The notes under the pieces were generated by a model. That model had not been told where the DNA came from. It saw only the letters and a list, made by a program, of their open reading frames with translations, and ran no database searches. From NCBI RefSeq assembly GCF_018448925.1, contig NZ_RCWE01000027.1, positions 1 to 64,000 on the forward strand: a stretch of 64,000 nt of DNA. The letters run 5' to 3'. Position 1 is the first letter of the stretch; the number at the start of each line of letters is the position of its first letter. This document shows, one piece after another, positions 25,740-34,027 of this stretch. This DNA comes from Photorhabdus akhurstii. Lineage in GTDB: Bacteria > Pseudomonadota > Gammaproteobacteria > Enterobacterales > Enterobacteriaceae. The position numbers and the translations under genes were made by a program.

Positions 25740-26894
25740 ATGTTAAAAACTGAACGTTTGTGGGGCGGTAGTGTAGAAAATTCCGTCTCAACCTTCATCG
25801 GCTTGGGGATTTCATTGCTCTTTTTATCGACCACTTTGCCACTCCAGGCGGCAGAGAGTTATCAGGACTGTGAGATTGAACTGGTGCAAATGGTTCGTAA
25901 TGTCACCGGTTATGCAATGGCGCCAAATAACAAAGATAAGCGTGATTACTCACGGGATGAGATAGTCGGTTATACCACCAGCGGCCCTCTTAATTGGTCG
26001 ACAACCTGTCGTGTCCCCACCGGGACCCAGTTTATGGCCTACACAGTGGGATCGGGAACGCGTCCATTGATCTCTTCGTCGTCACCGAGTAGCGTCCGGG
26101 TAGGAAAAATCGGCGACTTTATGGTTGATATCGGACAATCTTCATTCTCCTGCCAAACGCATGGTTTACCCGGTACCTATCAATCGGACAGTTTGGTTAA
26201 GGGGAATACCAGCGTTAACATTCCATGCGTTCCAGATGCCAACGGTCTGGTTGATGTCACTATCCGTACCGTGACAGGGGCGATTTACCCGGACAGTGAC
26301 GGTAATTTCAATGTGAAGGCCGGAGGTACTCCCCTGTCATTTGGCGCGATCGGCTGGACTCCTGCGCCCATATCGGGTTCTAACGGCATGCTGAAATCCC
26401 TATGGACCACGGTTATTCTCTCACCAGTTAAAAAGCCATCCACCTGTGCGGTTGTCCTGACCCCTTCATCGGTGGATTGGGGCACGGTGAAAAGAGCCGG
26501 TAAACAGGCGGGAGACCCACTAGCGTCGGCCAGACAGATAGGGATAAACAGCACCTGTTCCGGCGATGACGCTGTATTCCAAAATTCACGCCTACTTTAC
26601 CGAATCGATGGACCATTCGTGCCGGGTAAACCGAATGCGTTAGCTTCCTCAATAGCGGAAGTCGCCTTTGTGTTTTCCGATGCCGCCAACAAATCCTTAT
26701 CTCTCGGTACCGGGCACAGAGGCGAAGGAGAGAACGCAAGATACGTTAAACGGGGAGACGATAGCTATACCGCATCAACACAACTGTCTGTGGTACCGAT
26801 TTTGTTGAGGACTGATGGCGCCGGAGGGCGAGCCAGCGCCGTAGCGGTTATTTCCGTGTGGTCGGATGTTAATTTCGTCGAACCCTCTGCTTAG
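25740..26894 (+). CDS. Two-domain fimbrial tip adhesin of operon 2
   Basis: 384 residues. The ATG at 25740 follows GGAGAAAGAAGA. The signal peptide ends near LQAAES. An N-terminal domain of about 230 residues with paired cysteines (YQDCEIELVQM, TTCRVPTG, FSCQTHGLPG, NIPCVPDANG) is followed by a pilin domain from about KKPSTCAVVLTPSSVDWG to the C-terminus. That order, lectin-like then pilin, marks a tip adhesin. It is the last gene of the operon, and its binding target is unknown. Length is greater than FimH (about 300), so an additional subdomain is possible. Confidence 0.8.
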   Translation: MLKTERLWGGSVENSVSTFIGLGISLLFLSTTLPLQAAESYQDCEIELVQMVRNVTGYAMAPNNKDKRDYSRDEIVGYTTSGPLNWSTTCRVPTGTQFMAYTVGSGTRPLISSSSPSSVRVGKIGDFMVDIGQSSFSCQTHGLPGTYQSDSLVKGNTSVNIPCVPDANGLVDVTIRTVTGAIYPDSDGNFNVKAGGTPLSFGAIGWTPAPISGSNGMLKSLWTTVILSPVKKPSTCAVVLTPSSVDWGTVKRAGKQAGDPLASARQIGINSTCSGDDAVFQNSRLLYRIDGPFVPGKPNALASSIAEVAFVFSDAANKSLSLGTGHRGEGENARYVKRGDDSYTASTQLSVVPILLRTDGAGGRASAVAVISVWSDVNFVEPSA

Positions 26895-26942
26895 GCCGGG
26901 GAATTTGTTGAAATGGTTTGGTGACGATGTTGTTTTTTATTT

Positions 26943-26985
26943 CACAGAAGCACCGATTTCAAGCACTGGTGCTTCTGTGTTTATT
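26943..26985 (+). terminator. Terminator of fimbrial operon 2
   Basis: CACAGAAGCACC, 13-base loop, GGTGCTTCTGTG, then TTTATT. A perfect 12-bp stem, 48 bases after the adhesin stop codon. Confidence 0.9.
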
Positions 26986-27021
26986 AGAACGTTAATTAGG
27001 TACAGTATTTGCTATACCGTA

Positions 27022-27450
27022 TTAACCCCGCATTTCGGTGATCTCTATTTCTTTATCGAAACGTAAATGCTCATCGGCCGCCATTGGAATCAACCAACGT
27101 AAGTTATAGATCACATTATCGGGTAATGAATTTGTTTCATAGATATTGACGATCTCTTTTTCGATAGAATTGACAGAATAGACACGATCATCATACATAT
27201 AGAGAAAATTTACCTGATAAACGTCAGGGCGAGTTAATATCGTAAATAATCGCCACTCTTCAGGCCGTGTTTCAATGCCGGCTTCTTCAGCAAATTCCCT
27301 TGCCATTGCCTGTTGAGGGCTTTCACCAGCCTCTATTTTTCCACCAACCCCGTTGAGCTTCCCTTTTTGCCAACTGGGTTGTAATTTTGAAATCAGGGAG
27401 ACATGTTTTTTATCTTTAGAAAACATAAACCCTGTTACATAGTTAATCAT
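27022..27450 (-). CDS. Nudix hydrolase of the HisA/PurA-like operon
   Basis: 142 residues. A complete Nudix box lies at about 37-59: G-x5-E-x7-RE-U-x-EE-x-G-U reads GKIEAGESPQQAMA then REFAEEAGI. The start is the ATG at 27450, seven bases after GGAG; a GTG at 27462 is less good. The protein should hydrolyse a nucleoside diphosphate linked to another group; the substrate cannot be told from the sequence. It is the last gene of the operon, 16 bases after the PurA-like gene, and may trim or recycle the product or clean up an intermediate. Confidence 0.85.
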   Translation of the reverse strand: MINYVTGFMFSKDKKHVSLISKLQPSWQKGKLNGVGGKIEAGESPQQAMAREFAEEAGIETRPEEWRLFTILTRPDVYQVNFLYMYDDRVYSVNSIEKEIVNIYETNSLPDNVIYNLRWLIPMAADEHLRFDKEIEITEMRG

Positions 27451-27466
27451 TATTTTCTCCACACTT

Positions 27467-28726
27467 TTATTTCATGACTAATGTCTGATTTCTGTCTGGC
27501 CCATAGGAAATATATTTGATTGGGATACCAGCATACTCTTGAATAAAAGCTAAGAAGTCAATCAGTTCAATAGGCAGTTCTGTTAAATGTGTATATGATG
27601 AGTTAAGTTCGCTCCAGGATTTAAATGTTTTATAGATAGGTTTAGCTCTATCGAGCTGCAATAATGCGTCATCGCAGCAGACGAGTTTATCATCAATTTC
27701 ATAGGCAACAGCGACTTTTATTTCATGTAAACCAGCAAGAACATCAACATTCGTTATGGCGAGTTCTGTTACGCCATTGAGTTTCACCGCATGTTTAATC
27801 AGGGATAAGTCCAACCAGCCACAGCGCCTTGGTCTTTTTGAAACGGTGCCATACTCGTTTCCACGTTCTCGAATATAATCAGCCTGTTCTGTCAATAATT
27901 CGGTGGGGAATGGCCCGTTGCCGACACGGATCATATAAGATTTCATCACTCCGACAATATGCATTTTCTGTGCCGGTATGCCTATCATGGCAAAGCAGGT
28001 TTGCACTAGTGTCTGATATGCTACGGTATAAGGGTAAGTACCAAAACTATTATCTAAGAAAGTGGCTTGTGATGTTTCAAGTAAAACATCTTCTCCCGAA
28101 TTAAGTAAATCACCGATAATTTCATTAGTGAACGTGAAATAAGGTTCTATCCTCTTGCCATATTGATGAGTTGTTTCTAACATCTCTTCAAAATCTAATG
28201 TAGCTTGTGCATTAAAAACATGGTTGATCTGTTTTTCTCTGATATTCCAAAGAAATTCTAATTTACTTCTTAATTTTTCTTTATCAAGCGTATCAATAAG
28301 CCGAATGCCATGACGATTGGTTTTGTCTTCAACACAGGCCCCGACACCGACACCAACTGAACCTATTTTCTGCTTACCTTTATATTTTTCTGACGCTCGA
28401 TTTAATTCAGAGTGTAATGGTAAGACGATATGGCAGCGCGGATCGATAAATATATTAGAATCAATGTTTTCTTTTTGTATAAAATCGATCTCTTTAATCA
28501 GAACCGGAAGACTGATTAGAGCACCTTGGCAGATATATAAATTCTTTTTGTTGAGTGAAGCTGGTAATTGAGAAAATGAGCCTCTTAGATTACCATGTTG
28601 CACACAATGACCTGCATTAGCGCCGCCATTGAATCGAGCAATGTTATTGATGTTGCTAGATAAATAGTCAACAAATTTTCCTTTGCCCTCATCTCCAAAT
28701 TGGAGTCCAACTACAGCAATTAACAT
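27467..28726 (-). CDS. Adenylosuccinate synthetase paralogue with altered substrate loops
   Basis: 419 residues, aligned along its length with PurA (E. coli 432). Catalytic residues are kept: Asp12 and the GTP loop GDEGKGK (11-17) and His40 in GGANAGH. Two substrate elements differ. The PurA segment GTTGRGIGP that binds the nucleotide phosphate reads GSVGVGVGA (122-130), so its Thr and Arg are lost. The aspartate loop GATTGRRRR reads GTVSKRPRR (293-301), with Thr-Thr-Gly replaced but two arginines kept. It probably still activates a carbonyl oxygen with GTP, but on another nucleotide or with another amine donor than aspartate. AAGGAATAGATTT precedes the ATG. The genome should also hold a normal purA. 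Confidence 0.82.
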   Translation of the reverse strand: MLIAVVGLQFGDEGKGKFVDYLSSNINNIARFNGGANAGHCVQHGNLRGSFSQLPASLNKKNLYICQGALISLPVLIKEIDFIQKENIDSNIFIDPRCHIVLPLHSELNRASEKYKGKQKIGSVGVGVGACVEDKTNRHGIRLIDTLDKEKLRSKLEFLWNIREKQINHVFNAQATLDFEEMLETTHQYGKRIEPYFTFTNEIIGDLLNSGEDVLLETSQATFLDNSFGTYPYTVAYQTLVQTCFAMIGIPAQKMHIVGVMKSYMIRVGNGPFPTELLTEQADYIRERGNEYGTVSKRPRRCGWLDLSLIKHAVKLNGVTELAITNVDVLAGLHEIKVAVAYEIDDKLVCCDDALLQLDRAKPIYKTFKSWSELNSSYTHLTELPIELIDFLAFIQEYAGIPIKYISYGPDRNQTLVMK

Positions 28727-28903
28727 AAATCTATTCCTTAATTATTTATTGGTTTACTCTAAATAATAGTTAAATCATCCATTTTTGTTTATCTTTTTTA
28801 AGATAAATAATCTGTTCTTTTGAAACCAATATTCCAAATATTTATTCGTATTCCTTTATAAATTATCACTTTTTTTATCCGATTATTTTGAATAATCTCT
28901 TTA
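28727..28903. other. Gap inside the HisA/PurA-like operon
   Basis: 177 AT-rich bases between the HAD gene and the PurA-like gene on the same strand. It may hold a secondary promoter. I see no hairpin with a T run, so read-through is likely. Confidence 0.4.
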
Positions 28904-29566
28904 TTACTGTTTATGGATCAAGGAGTCAGCTATTAATAAAGCTTCACTTAATGTATCAACAATAGGAACACCGGCAGCTTCAAGGCTGACACGGCTGTGG
29001 GTTCCTCCGGTATAAAGAATGGCATGAGTTCCTGCGGCTAATGCGGCAATGGCGTCATCGGTAGCGTCCCCAATAACCACACTTTGCTCAGGAGAAACAT
29101 TGAGTTTTTTGAGATGATTAGCTAATTGCTCTGATTTGCCGGTGGTCAATAATGGCGTATTTCTGCCATCTATTTGGGTAAAGAATTTACCAATACCATG
29201 ATTGTCAAGCATAGGGACCAATTCATGATGCTCCATCAGTGAACATAATGACTGAGTTGCGCCTGTTTCATAACGGGAAGCGAGGAGCTGACTCACACCG
29301 TCTGTTAAACTGGCTTTCTGAATACCCGGGCGATAGTGAAAATTAAATATTTTTCCGATCACTGACCATTCAGAGGATGAAGGTTCACGGCCAATCACTT
29401 GTTTATAGAAAGTTTGTACTGGAACACAATAATGTTCCCGATATTGTTCCAGCGTCAGTGGTTCAATACCAATTTCTGCCAGTGCAAAATTGGTTGCACT
29501 CAATGAAACATTGACATCATTAAGTAATGTGCCATTCCAATCCCAAATAATATGTGCTGTTGTCAT
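28904..29566 (-). CDS. HAD-family phosphatase of the HisA/PurA-like operon
   Basis: 220 residues, HAD superfamily with a small helical cap (class C1). Motif I is DWNGTLL (nucleophile Asp9; the second Asp of DxD is Asn, so it reads DxN). A Lys in TTGKSEQL may be motif III, and motif IV is GDATDDAIAA. The substitution of the second Asp is seen in some HAD members, and changes the acid-base residue, so the catalysed step could be phosphatase or another P-O/P-C cleavage. GGGGGAG precedes the ATG, and the start is 2 bases past the phosphoribosyltransferase stop codon. It probably removes a phosphate from the pathway product. Confidence 0.78.
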   Translation of the reverse strand: MTTAHIIWDWNGTLLNDVNVSLSATNFALAEIGIEPLTLEQYREHYCVPVQTFYKQVIGREPSSSEWSVIGKIFNFHYRPGIQKASLTDGVSQLLASRYETGATQSLCSLMEHHELVPMLDNHGIGKFFTQIDGRNTPLLTTGKSEQLANHLKKLNVSPEQSVVIGDATDDAIAALAAGTHAILYTGGTHSRVSLEAAGVPIVDTLSEALLIADSLIHKQ

Positions 29567-29568
29567 AA

Positions 29569-30774
29569 TCAGTTAACTCCCCCTTTTCCAAACTCATTTT
29601 TGTGCGTTGAACATTCAGGGCATTGATATGCCAGGGTTTTAAATGCATCGATTGGCTGTTCATAATTCAGCGGTGTTTGTGCTTTTAGATTTAATAAAAA
29701 ACGCAATAATTTGGCGGCCCATGTTGAGTCTGTCAGGGTGTCATGAAGGATAGACAATAAACTGTATGAATAGGCAACCCAATCCGCCGTGGTTGTCTGA
29801 GCATATTTATCATCAGCGAAGGGCTGATTGACTAAACGATTCAGAGCTTGATGATGCCTGAAACACCAAGGCGTCAATACATCTAAAGTTTCAGGGCTGA
29901 ATACACGATCGGTATGCCCATAAACGCGGGTACGTAATAATTTTTCCCAATGCAGTTCGACGGCGCGGGCCTTCGGACGTTGCCCAGTTTGGGCCATGAC
30001 CAGATCTACTGCCTGACGTAAGGTGTCGCCTGTTCCGCAATTATCATCGATGATTGTTACCGTTTGCTCTGATGGAATATGGCGTCCCCAGAGATGGTTG
30101 CTCTTGCAAGCTGTATCATCGTAACGTGAGACTTTTACTAAATTGAGGTCACTATCCCATGCTGCGGCTGTGACTGCCGCCGCCGCTGATCCTCCTAACA
30201 TGATGCCAACAACAGAGGAGTTGGGGCATTTGTCAATTTGGGCTGCGGCCAAAGTTAACAGATGATTATCCCCTTCAATAAACGATCTTGGCACTTTGTG
30301 TTCCGTAGATGAAGGCAATGTCAGGTCATGGATCGGTGAGGGTGAAAAAGTAAATGCTGTACCCATCAGCGTTGAGCTGACGACTTTTGCGCACTCTTTG
30401 ATCCCATCGATGAATGGCACAATATTTTCGTTAACCGTCTGCGGAGAGCTTAATAAGCTATCAACAATTCTGAGCAATTTTGCCAGGCTATGATCGGCCA
30501 ATATATATTTTGATGGGGCGGTACACAGCTTATCGCTACACTCAAGTTGAGAGATGTATTCTGTGTAATATTTCGCCGTCATCAGTAGCTCGTGACAAGG
30601 TTTTTGTTCGTAATAGGCAGCACCGCGGGAACCGACGAATGCGGGCTTCTCTGTGAGTAAGCCGGGTAGCGCCATCACTTCTTTCGTTAAATAGCGTGTT
30701 TCAGGCACGCTACGCAATTCGCCCAGTAAACCAATAGAACGAAGATCCAAAGCAGGAGATAAATATTCAGGCAT
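29569..30774 (-). CDS. Phosphoribosyltransferase-domain protein of the HisA/PurA-like operon
   Basis: 401 residues with a type I PRTase PRPP motif at about 237-252: VTIIDDNCGTGDTLR, that is the two acidic residues and the GTGxT loop. An upstream IMLGGSAAAAV (about 190-200) is the likely pyrophosphate loop. The 160-residue N-terminal region has no motif I recognise, and the C-terminus has a CPEC pair (near 387-390), possibly for zinc. It is much longer than adenine or orotate PRTases (about 180-210). The PRPP acceptor is unknown. It starts 2 bases after the HisA-like gene, translationally coupled, so the two probably act one after the other. Confidence 0.75.
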   Translation of the reverse strand: MPEYLSPALDLRSIGLLGELRSVPETRYLTKEVMALPGLLTEKPAFVGSRGAAYYEQKPCHELLMTAKYYTEYISQLECSDKLCTAPSKYILADHSLAKLLRIVDSLLSSPQTVNENIVPFIDGIKECAKVVSSTLMGTAFTFSPSPIHDLTLPSSTEHKVPRSFIEGDNHLLTLAAAQIDKCPNSSVVGIMLGGSAAAAVTAAAWDSDLNLVKVSRYDDTACKSNHLWGRHIPSEQTVTIIDDNCGTGDTLRQAVDLVMAQTGQRPKARAVELHWEKLLRTRVYGHTDRVFSPETLDVLTPWCFRHHQALNRLVNQPFADDKYAQTTTADWVAYSYSLLSILHDTLTDSTWAAKLLRFLLNLKAQTPLNYEQPIDAFKTLAYQCPECSTHKNEFGKGGVN

Positions 30775-30776
30775 AT

Positions 30777-31553
30777 TTAGCGTCTCGATGATTGCGTTGC
30801 AGCAAGGGCATCTTCGAGAGGAACCTTACCAATATGTAGAGCTTGACCAAGAATTGCGCCTTCGACACCGATAGTGGACAAATCTGCTAAAGCGCGAAGA
30901 TCGTCCAGGCTTGATACTCCACCGCCGGCAATAACGGGTGATGACGTTTTCGCACAAACTTCCTGTAATAGTGTGAAGTTTGGCGAACTCATCATGCCTC
31001 CCCGCTCAACATCGGTGACGACGTAGCGTTGACAACCCTGTTTATCAAGGCGCTCAAGGAGATCCCAGAGATTGCCTTTGCTGACATTCCATCCATGTGT
31101 TGCCAGTTGATAACCTTCTGATGTGCTTTTTACATCCAGAGCAATAGCGATCTTATCGCCATATTCGGCAATGGCTCGGGCACACCAATCTGGATTTTCT
31201 AATGCTGCGGTCCCCAAATTAACTCGTTGGCATCCAGTTGCTAATACTTTGCGCAAGATGGTTTCGTCTCTGATTCCGCCACAGACCTGTACGTTAATGT
31301 CGACCGCGGCCAGAACATCAGCAATAAGATGGCTGTTTGAGCCGCGTCCTGATGCAGCATCAAGATCAACAACATGTATCCATTTTGCTCCGGCATTTTG
31401 CCAGGCGAGCGCTACTTCGGCCGGAGTGCCTAAAGGTCGCCGTAATGTTGGGTTTTCACCACGGGTTAATCGAATGGCGGAATTTGATGTCATTGCTATT
31501 CCGTCAACAATATCTACAGAGGGAAATATCTCGAATGTTTCCTTACTTATCAT
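30777..31553 (-). CDS. HisA-like ribosyl-amine (Amadori) isomerase
   Basis: 258 residues, a TIM-barrel paralogue of HisA/PriA. The two catalytic aspartates are present: Asp14 in PSVDIVDG and Asp140 in IALDVK. Other HisA elements are VDLDAASG, GGIRD, VVTDVERGG with the conserved Thr, and VIAGGGVSSLDDL. HisA (ProFAR isomerase) carries out an Amadori rearrangement of an N-phosphoribosyl amine; this gene lies apart from the other his genes, so it likely acts on another ribosylamine, perhaps the product of the adjacent PRTase. The start is the ATG at 31553, eight bases after AGGA; the upstream ATG at 31562 has no usable spacing. First gene of the operon. Confidence 0.8.
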   Translation of the reverse strand: MISKETFEIFPSVDIVDGIAMTSNSAIRLTRGENPTLRRPLGTPAEVALAWQNAGAKWIHVVDLDAASGRGSNSHLIADVLAAVDINVQVCGGIRDETILRKVLATGCQRVNLGTAALENPDWCARAIAEYGDKIAIALDVKSTSEGYQLATHGWNVSKGNLWDLLERLDKQGCQRYVVTDVERGGMMSSPNFTLLQEVCAKTSSPVIAGGGVSSLDDLRALADLSTIGVEGAILGQALHIGKVPLEDALAATQSSRR

Positions 31554-32410
31554 TGAATGCATCCTAATTAATTATTTAAAAATTAATAACCATTGTGACT
31601 AATGCAATTGCAGCTTGTAACGTAACGAACAAATATGCCTTTTATTTCTTTAAGAATAAACAAATTAGATAATAAACCTATTGATTTAATGAACGTAATA
31701 ACCGTTCACTGATTTATAATAGTGGAAAGAAAAAATTTCTCAATACGGTTATTAGCTAAATATAGCAATTTGGATAACTTTGTTCAGTTAGTAAATCTTA
31801 TATTTACTTAAGAAGAGTTAATTTGGTAATAGATAAACAGCGATTCAGCTTAAGTATATAGAGAGTGAATTCTGCTAATGTCGTCAGGAAGAGTTTAATT
31901 TTATTTATCTAATATTTTAATGGCCTAAAATAATATAGATCTATTTTTTTGATTAATGTCTTAAATATATTCTGATTTATCTTAAATAACCGAATTTAAA
32001 AATTTTTTATTTTAGTGGTTAATTATGATTATGATGAAAATATAATTTCAGCTAATTGATAATAGTAACGATAATCAATATATAATTACATGAAATTTAT
32101 TCTTAATAATTATTTGTTTATATTATATAAACATATTTCATTGAAGATTTCCACAAATGTTTTCTTATTGTCAATAATGATAATTATTATAATGATATAG
32201 TTTCGTCTGGGGTTATATGGCTACATATTATCAATTCTATTGATTGTAATATCCAGAATAGAGAATTTCGCTGATTAGCAATATAATACTCTTTGGATAA
32301 GGGTATTTGTTAGTGATTTTTATATGTGGTTCTACGTGATGGGATTATATTTCCATATTAATTGGAGAGATAATTAAGAGTAAATAATTAAGACATCGTA
32401 CTGCCGAATA
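31554..32410. other. Upstream region of the HisA/PurA-like operon
   Basis: About 850 bases, strongly AT-rich, no gene. It must carry the promoter of the leftward operon. The only element I can point to is the Fur-like site at 32173-32191. Confidence 0.4.
32173..32191 (-). promoter_or_regulatory. Fur-box-like sequence
   Basis: AATAATGATAATTATTATA agrees with GATAATGATAATCATTATC at 16 of 19 positions. On the minus strand it abuts TTGACA, but no -10 hexamer is convincing at 16-18 bases. It lies about 620 bases before the HisA-like gene. The neighbourhood is so AT-rich that chance is a real alternative. Confidence 0.3.
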
Positions 32411-32436
32411 AACGCAACCTGTTGTCAGGCTGCGTT
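32405..32436 (-). terminator. Terminator of the fdoGHI operon
   Basis: On the minus strand AACGCAGCCTG, loop ACAA, CAGGTTGCGTT, then TTATT. The 11-bp stem has one G-T pair and begins 12 bases after the fdoI stop codon. The T run is short. Confidence 0.65.
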
Positions 32437-32447
32437 CCGATTGAACA

Positions 32448-33089
32448 CTAAGGATTCGTCTTATCTTGTTTCGCTTTCTGACGGATTTCTCTATACCAGC
32501 GAGGATGATGTTTCTTCGCCCAGCCACGAGTTACCCAACCTTCGACCATTGCCCGAATAGAGCCTTTTACCCAAAATGCGGCATAGACATGTATCATAAT
32601 CAGCAGGATCAGGCCAATTCCAGCCAGAGAGTGCGCCAGAAGCGCAAGTCGGATCAGGGGGATAGAGAAGAAATCGGCAAAATAGGGGCGCCAGATAATC
32701 ACACCACTGATAGCCAATAAAATCAGGCAACCACTGATAGACCAGTAAATTCCTTTTTGACCCAAATTGTATTGGCCGATATCGCCGGCCTCCTCATTTC
32801 TGATGATTTTATGGATGTTTTTCAGCCAAACAAGATCTTCTTTATCGATAAAGTTATGTTTGAAGTATCTTAAAAACATAAAGATAAATAAGAAAAACAT
32901 GGCTGAACCAAGAAATGGATGCAGTATCCGTGCTAACTGTGGTGTACCGAATATATTCATCAGCCAGTTAAAAGAGGGAAAAAAGAATCCTAATCCGCTG
33001 ATACCGGTAAACAGAAAACAGAGGACGACTGACCAGTGATTTATTCGTTCAATCGGTGAGTAGCGGAGAATCGTATCTTTCTTCTTCAT
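32448..33089 (-). CDS. fdoI: Formate dehydrogenase-O cytochrome b556 subunit
   Basis: 213 residues with about four membrane helices: the di-haem cytochrome b that passes electrons from FdoH to the quinone pool. Conserved FdoI stretches are [48 protein letters not shown] and the C-terminal [12 protein letters not shown]; histidines for haem lie in INHW, ILHP, LAHSLAG and MIHVYAAF. It resembles FdoI more than FdnI. Its ATG overlaps the fdoH stop by four bases. Confidence 0.92.
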   Translation of the reverse strand: MKKKDTILRYSPIERINHWSVVLCFLFTGISGLGFFFPSFNWLMNIFGTPQLARILHPFLGSAMFFLFIFMFLRYFKHNFIDKEDLVWLKNIHKIIRNEEAGDIGQYNLGQKGIYWSISGCLILLAISGVIIWRPYFADFFSIPLIRLALLAHSLAGIGLILLIMIHVYAAFWVKGSIRAMVEGWVTRGWAKKHHPRWYREIRQKAKQDKTNP

Positions 33090-34015
33090 GACAGTTTCTC
33101 CTCGTTTGTGGATTGCTCAGCTATTTCATCATCTTGTCTGGCATGCTCTTCGTCTTGTTCGTTGGTTCGATTTGGACCAATGCCGACATAATGGAAAATA
33201 CTGGCGGCGAATGTTGCAGCGAAACCCACGGCGGCTAGCGGCTTCCAGATGCCTTTCCAGAAGGTCACGGCCGAGCTGATGGTTGGATTATCAGGTAGAC
33301 CGTGATAAAGCTGAGGTTTGTCTGCATGATGCAAAACATACATCACATGAGTCCCCCCAACCCCTTGCGGATCGTATAAACCCGCGTTCTGATACCCACG
33401 ACCTTTGAGTTCCGTTACCCGTTCGGAGGCCAGATTTTTCATATCCTCTTTGGTGCCGAAATGAATGGCGCCGGTCGGGCAAGTTTTTACACAGGCGGGT
33501 TCCTGGCCGACGCCAACGCGGTCAACACATAGAGTACATTTATATGCCCGATTGTCTTCTTTATTGATCCTTGGCACATTGAACGGACAACCTGCGATAC
33601 AGTAACCACAGCCGATACAGTGCTCTGACTGGAAATCCACAATGCCATTGGCATACTGAATAATCGCACCTGTTGAGGGACACGCTTTCAGACAGCCCGG
33701 GTCAGCACAGTGCATACAACCATCTTTACGGATAAGCCACTCCAGTTTGCCGTGCTCTTCTACTTCGGAGAAGCGCATCACGGTCCATGATTTAGCCGTC
33801 AGATCGGTGGGGTTGTCATAAACACCAACATTAAAGCCCACTTCGTCGCGAATATCGTTCCATTCTGAACAGGCCACCTGACAGGCTTTACAGCCAATAC
33901 AGGTGGTAACGTCGATCAGTTTTGCCACTTCTTCTCGATGATCACGGGCACGTGGCGCCGGGGTAAAGGAATGCGTGGCGGATTGACGAATAATATCTTG
34001 AGATTGCATTGCCAT
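33086..34015 (-). CDS. fdoH: Formate dehydrogenase-O iron-sulfur subunit
   Basis: 309 residues. Four [4Fe-4S] clusters are encoded by [45 protein letters not shown] and CTLCVDRVG...CVKTCP, all cysteines present. A single C-terminal membrane helix (about [19 protein letters not shown]) anchors it, followed by an acidic tail rich in D, E and Q. GGAG precedes the ATG; the stop lies in the ATGA overlap with fdoI. It carries electrons from the FdoG molybdenum centre to FdoI. Confidence 0.95.
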   Translation of the reverse strand: MAMQSQDIIRQSATHSFTPAPRARDHREEVAKLIDVTTCIGCKACQVACSEWNDIRDEVGFNVGVYDNPTDLTAKSWTVMRFSEVEEHGKLEWLIRKDGCMHCADPGCLKACPSTGAIIQYANGIVDFQSEHCIGCGYCIAGCPFNVPRINKEDNRAYKCTLCVDRVGVGQEPACVKTCPTGAIHFGTKEDMKNLASERVTELKGRGYQNAGLYDPQGVGGTHVMYVLHHADKPQLYHGLPDNPTISSAVTFWKGIWKPLAAVGFAATFAASIFHYVGIGPNRTNEQDEEHARQDDEIAEQSTNEEKLS

Positions 34016-34027
34016 AATTCGCTCCTA

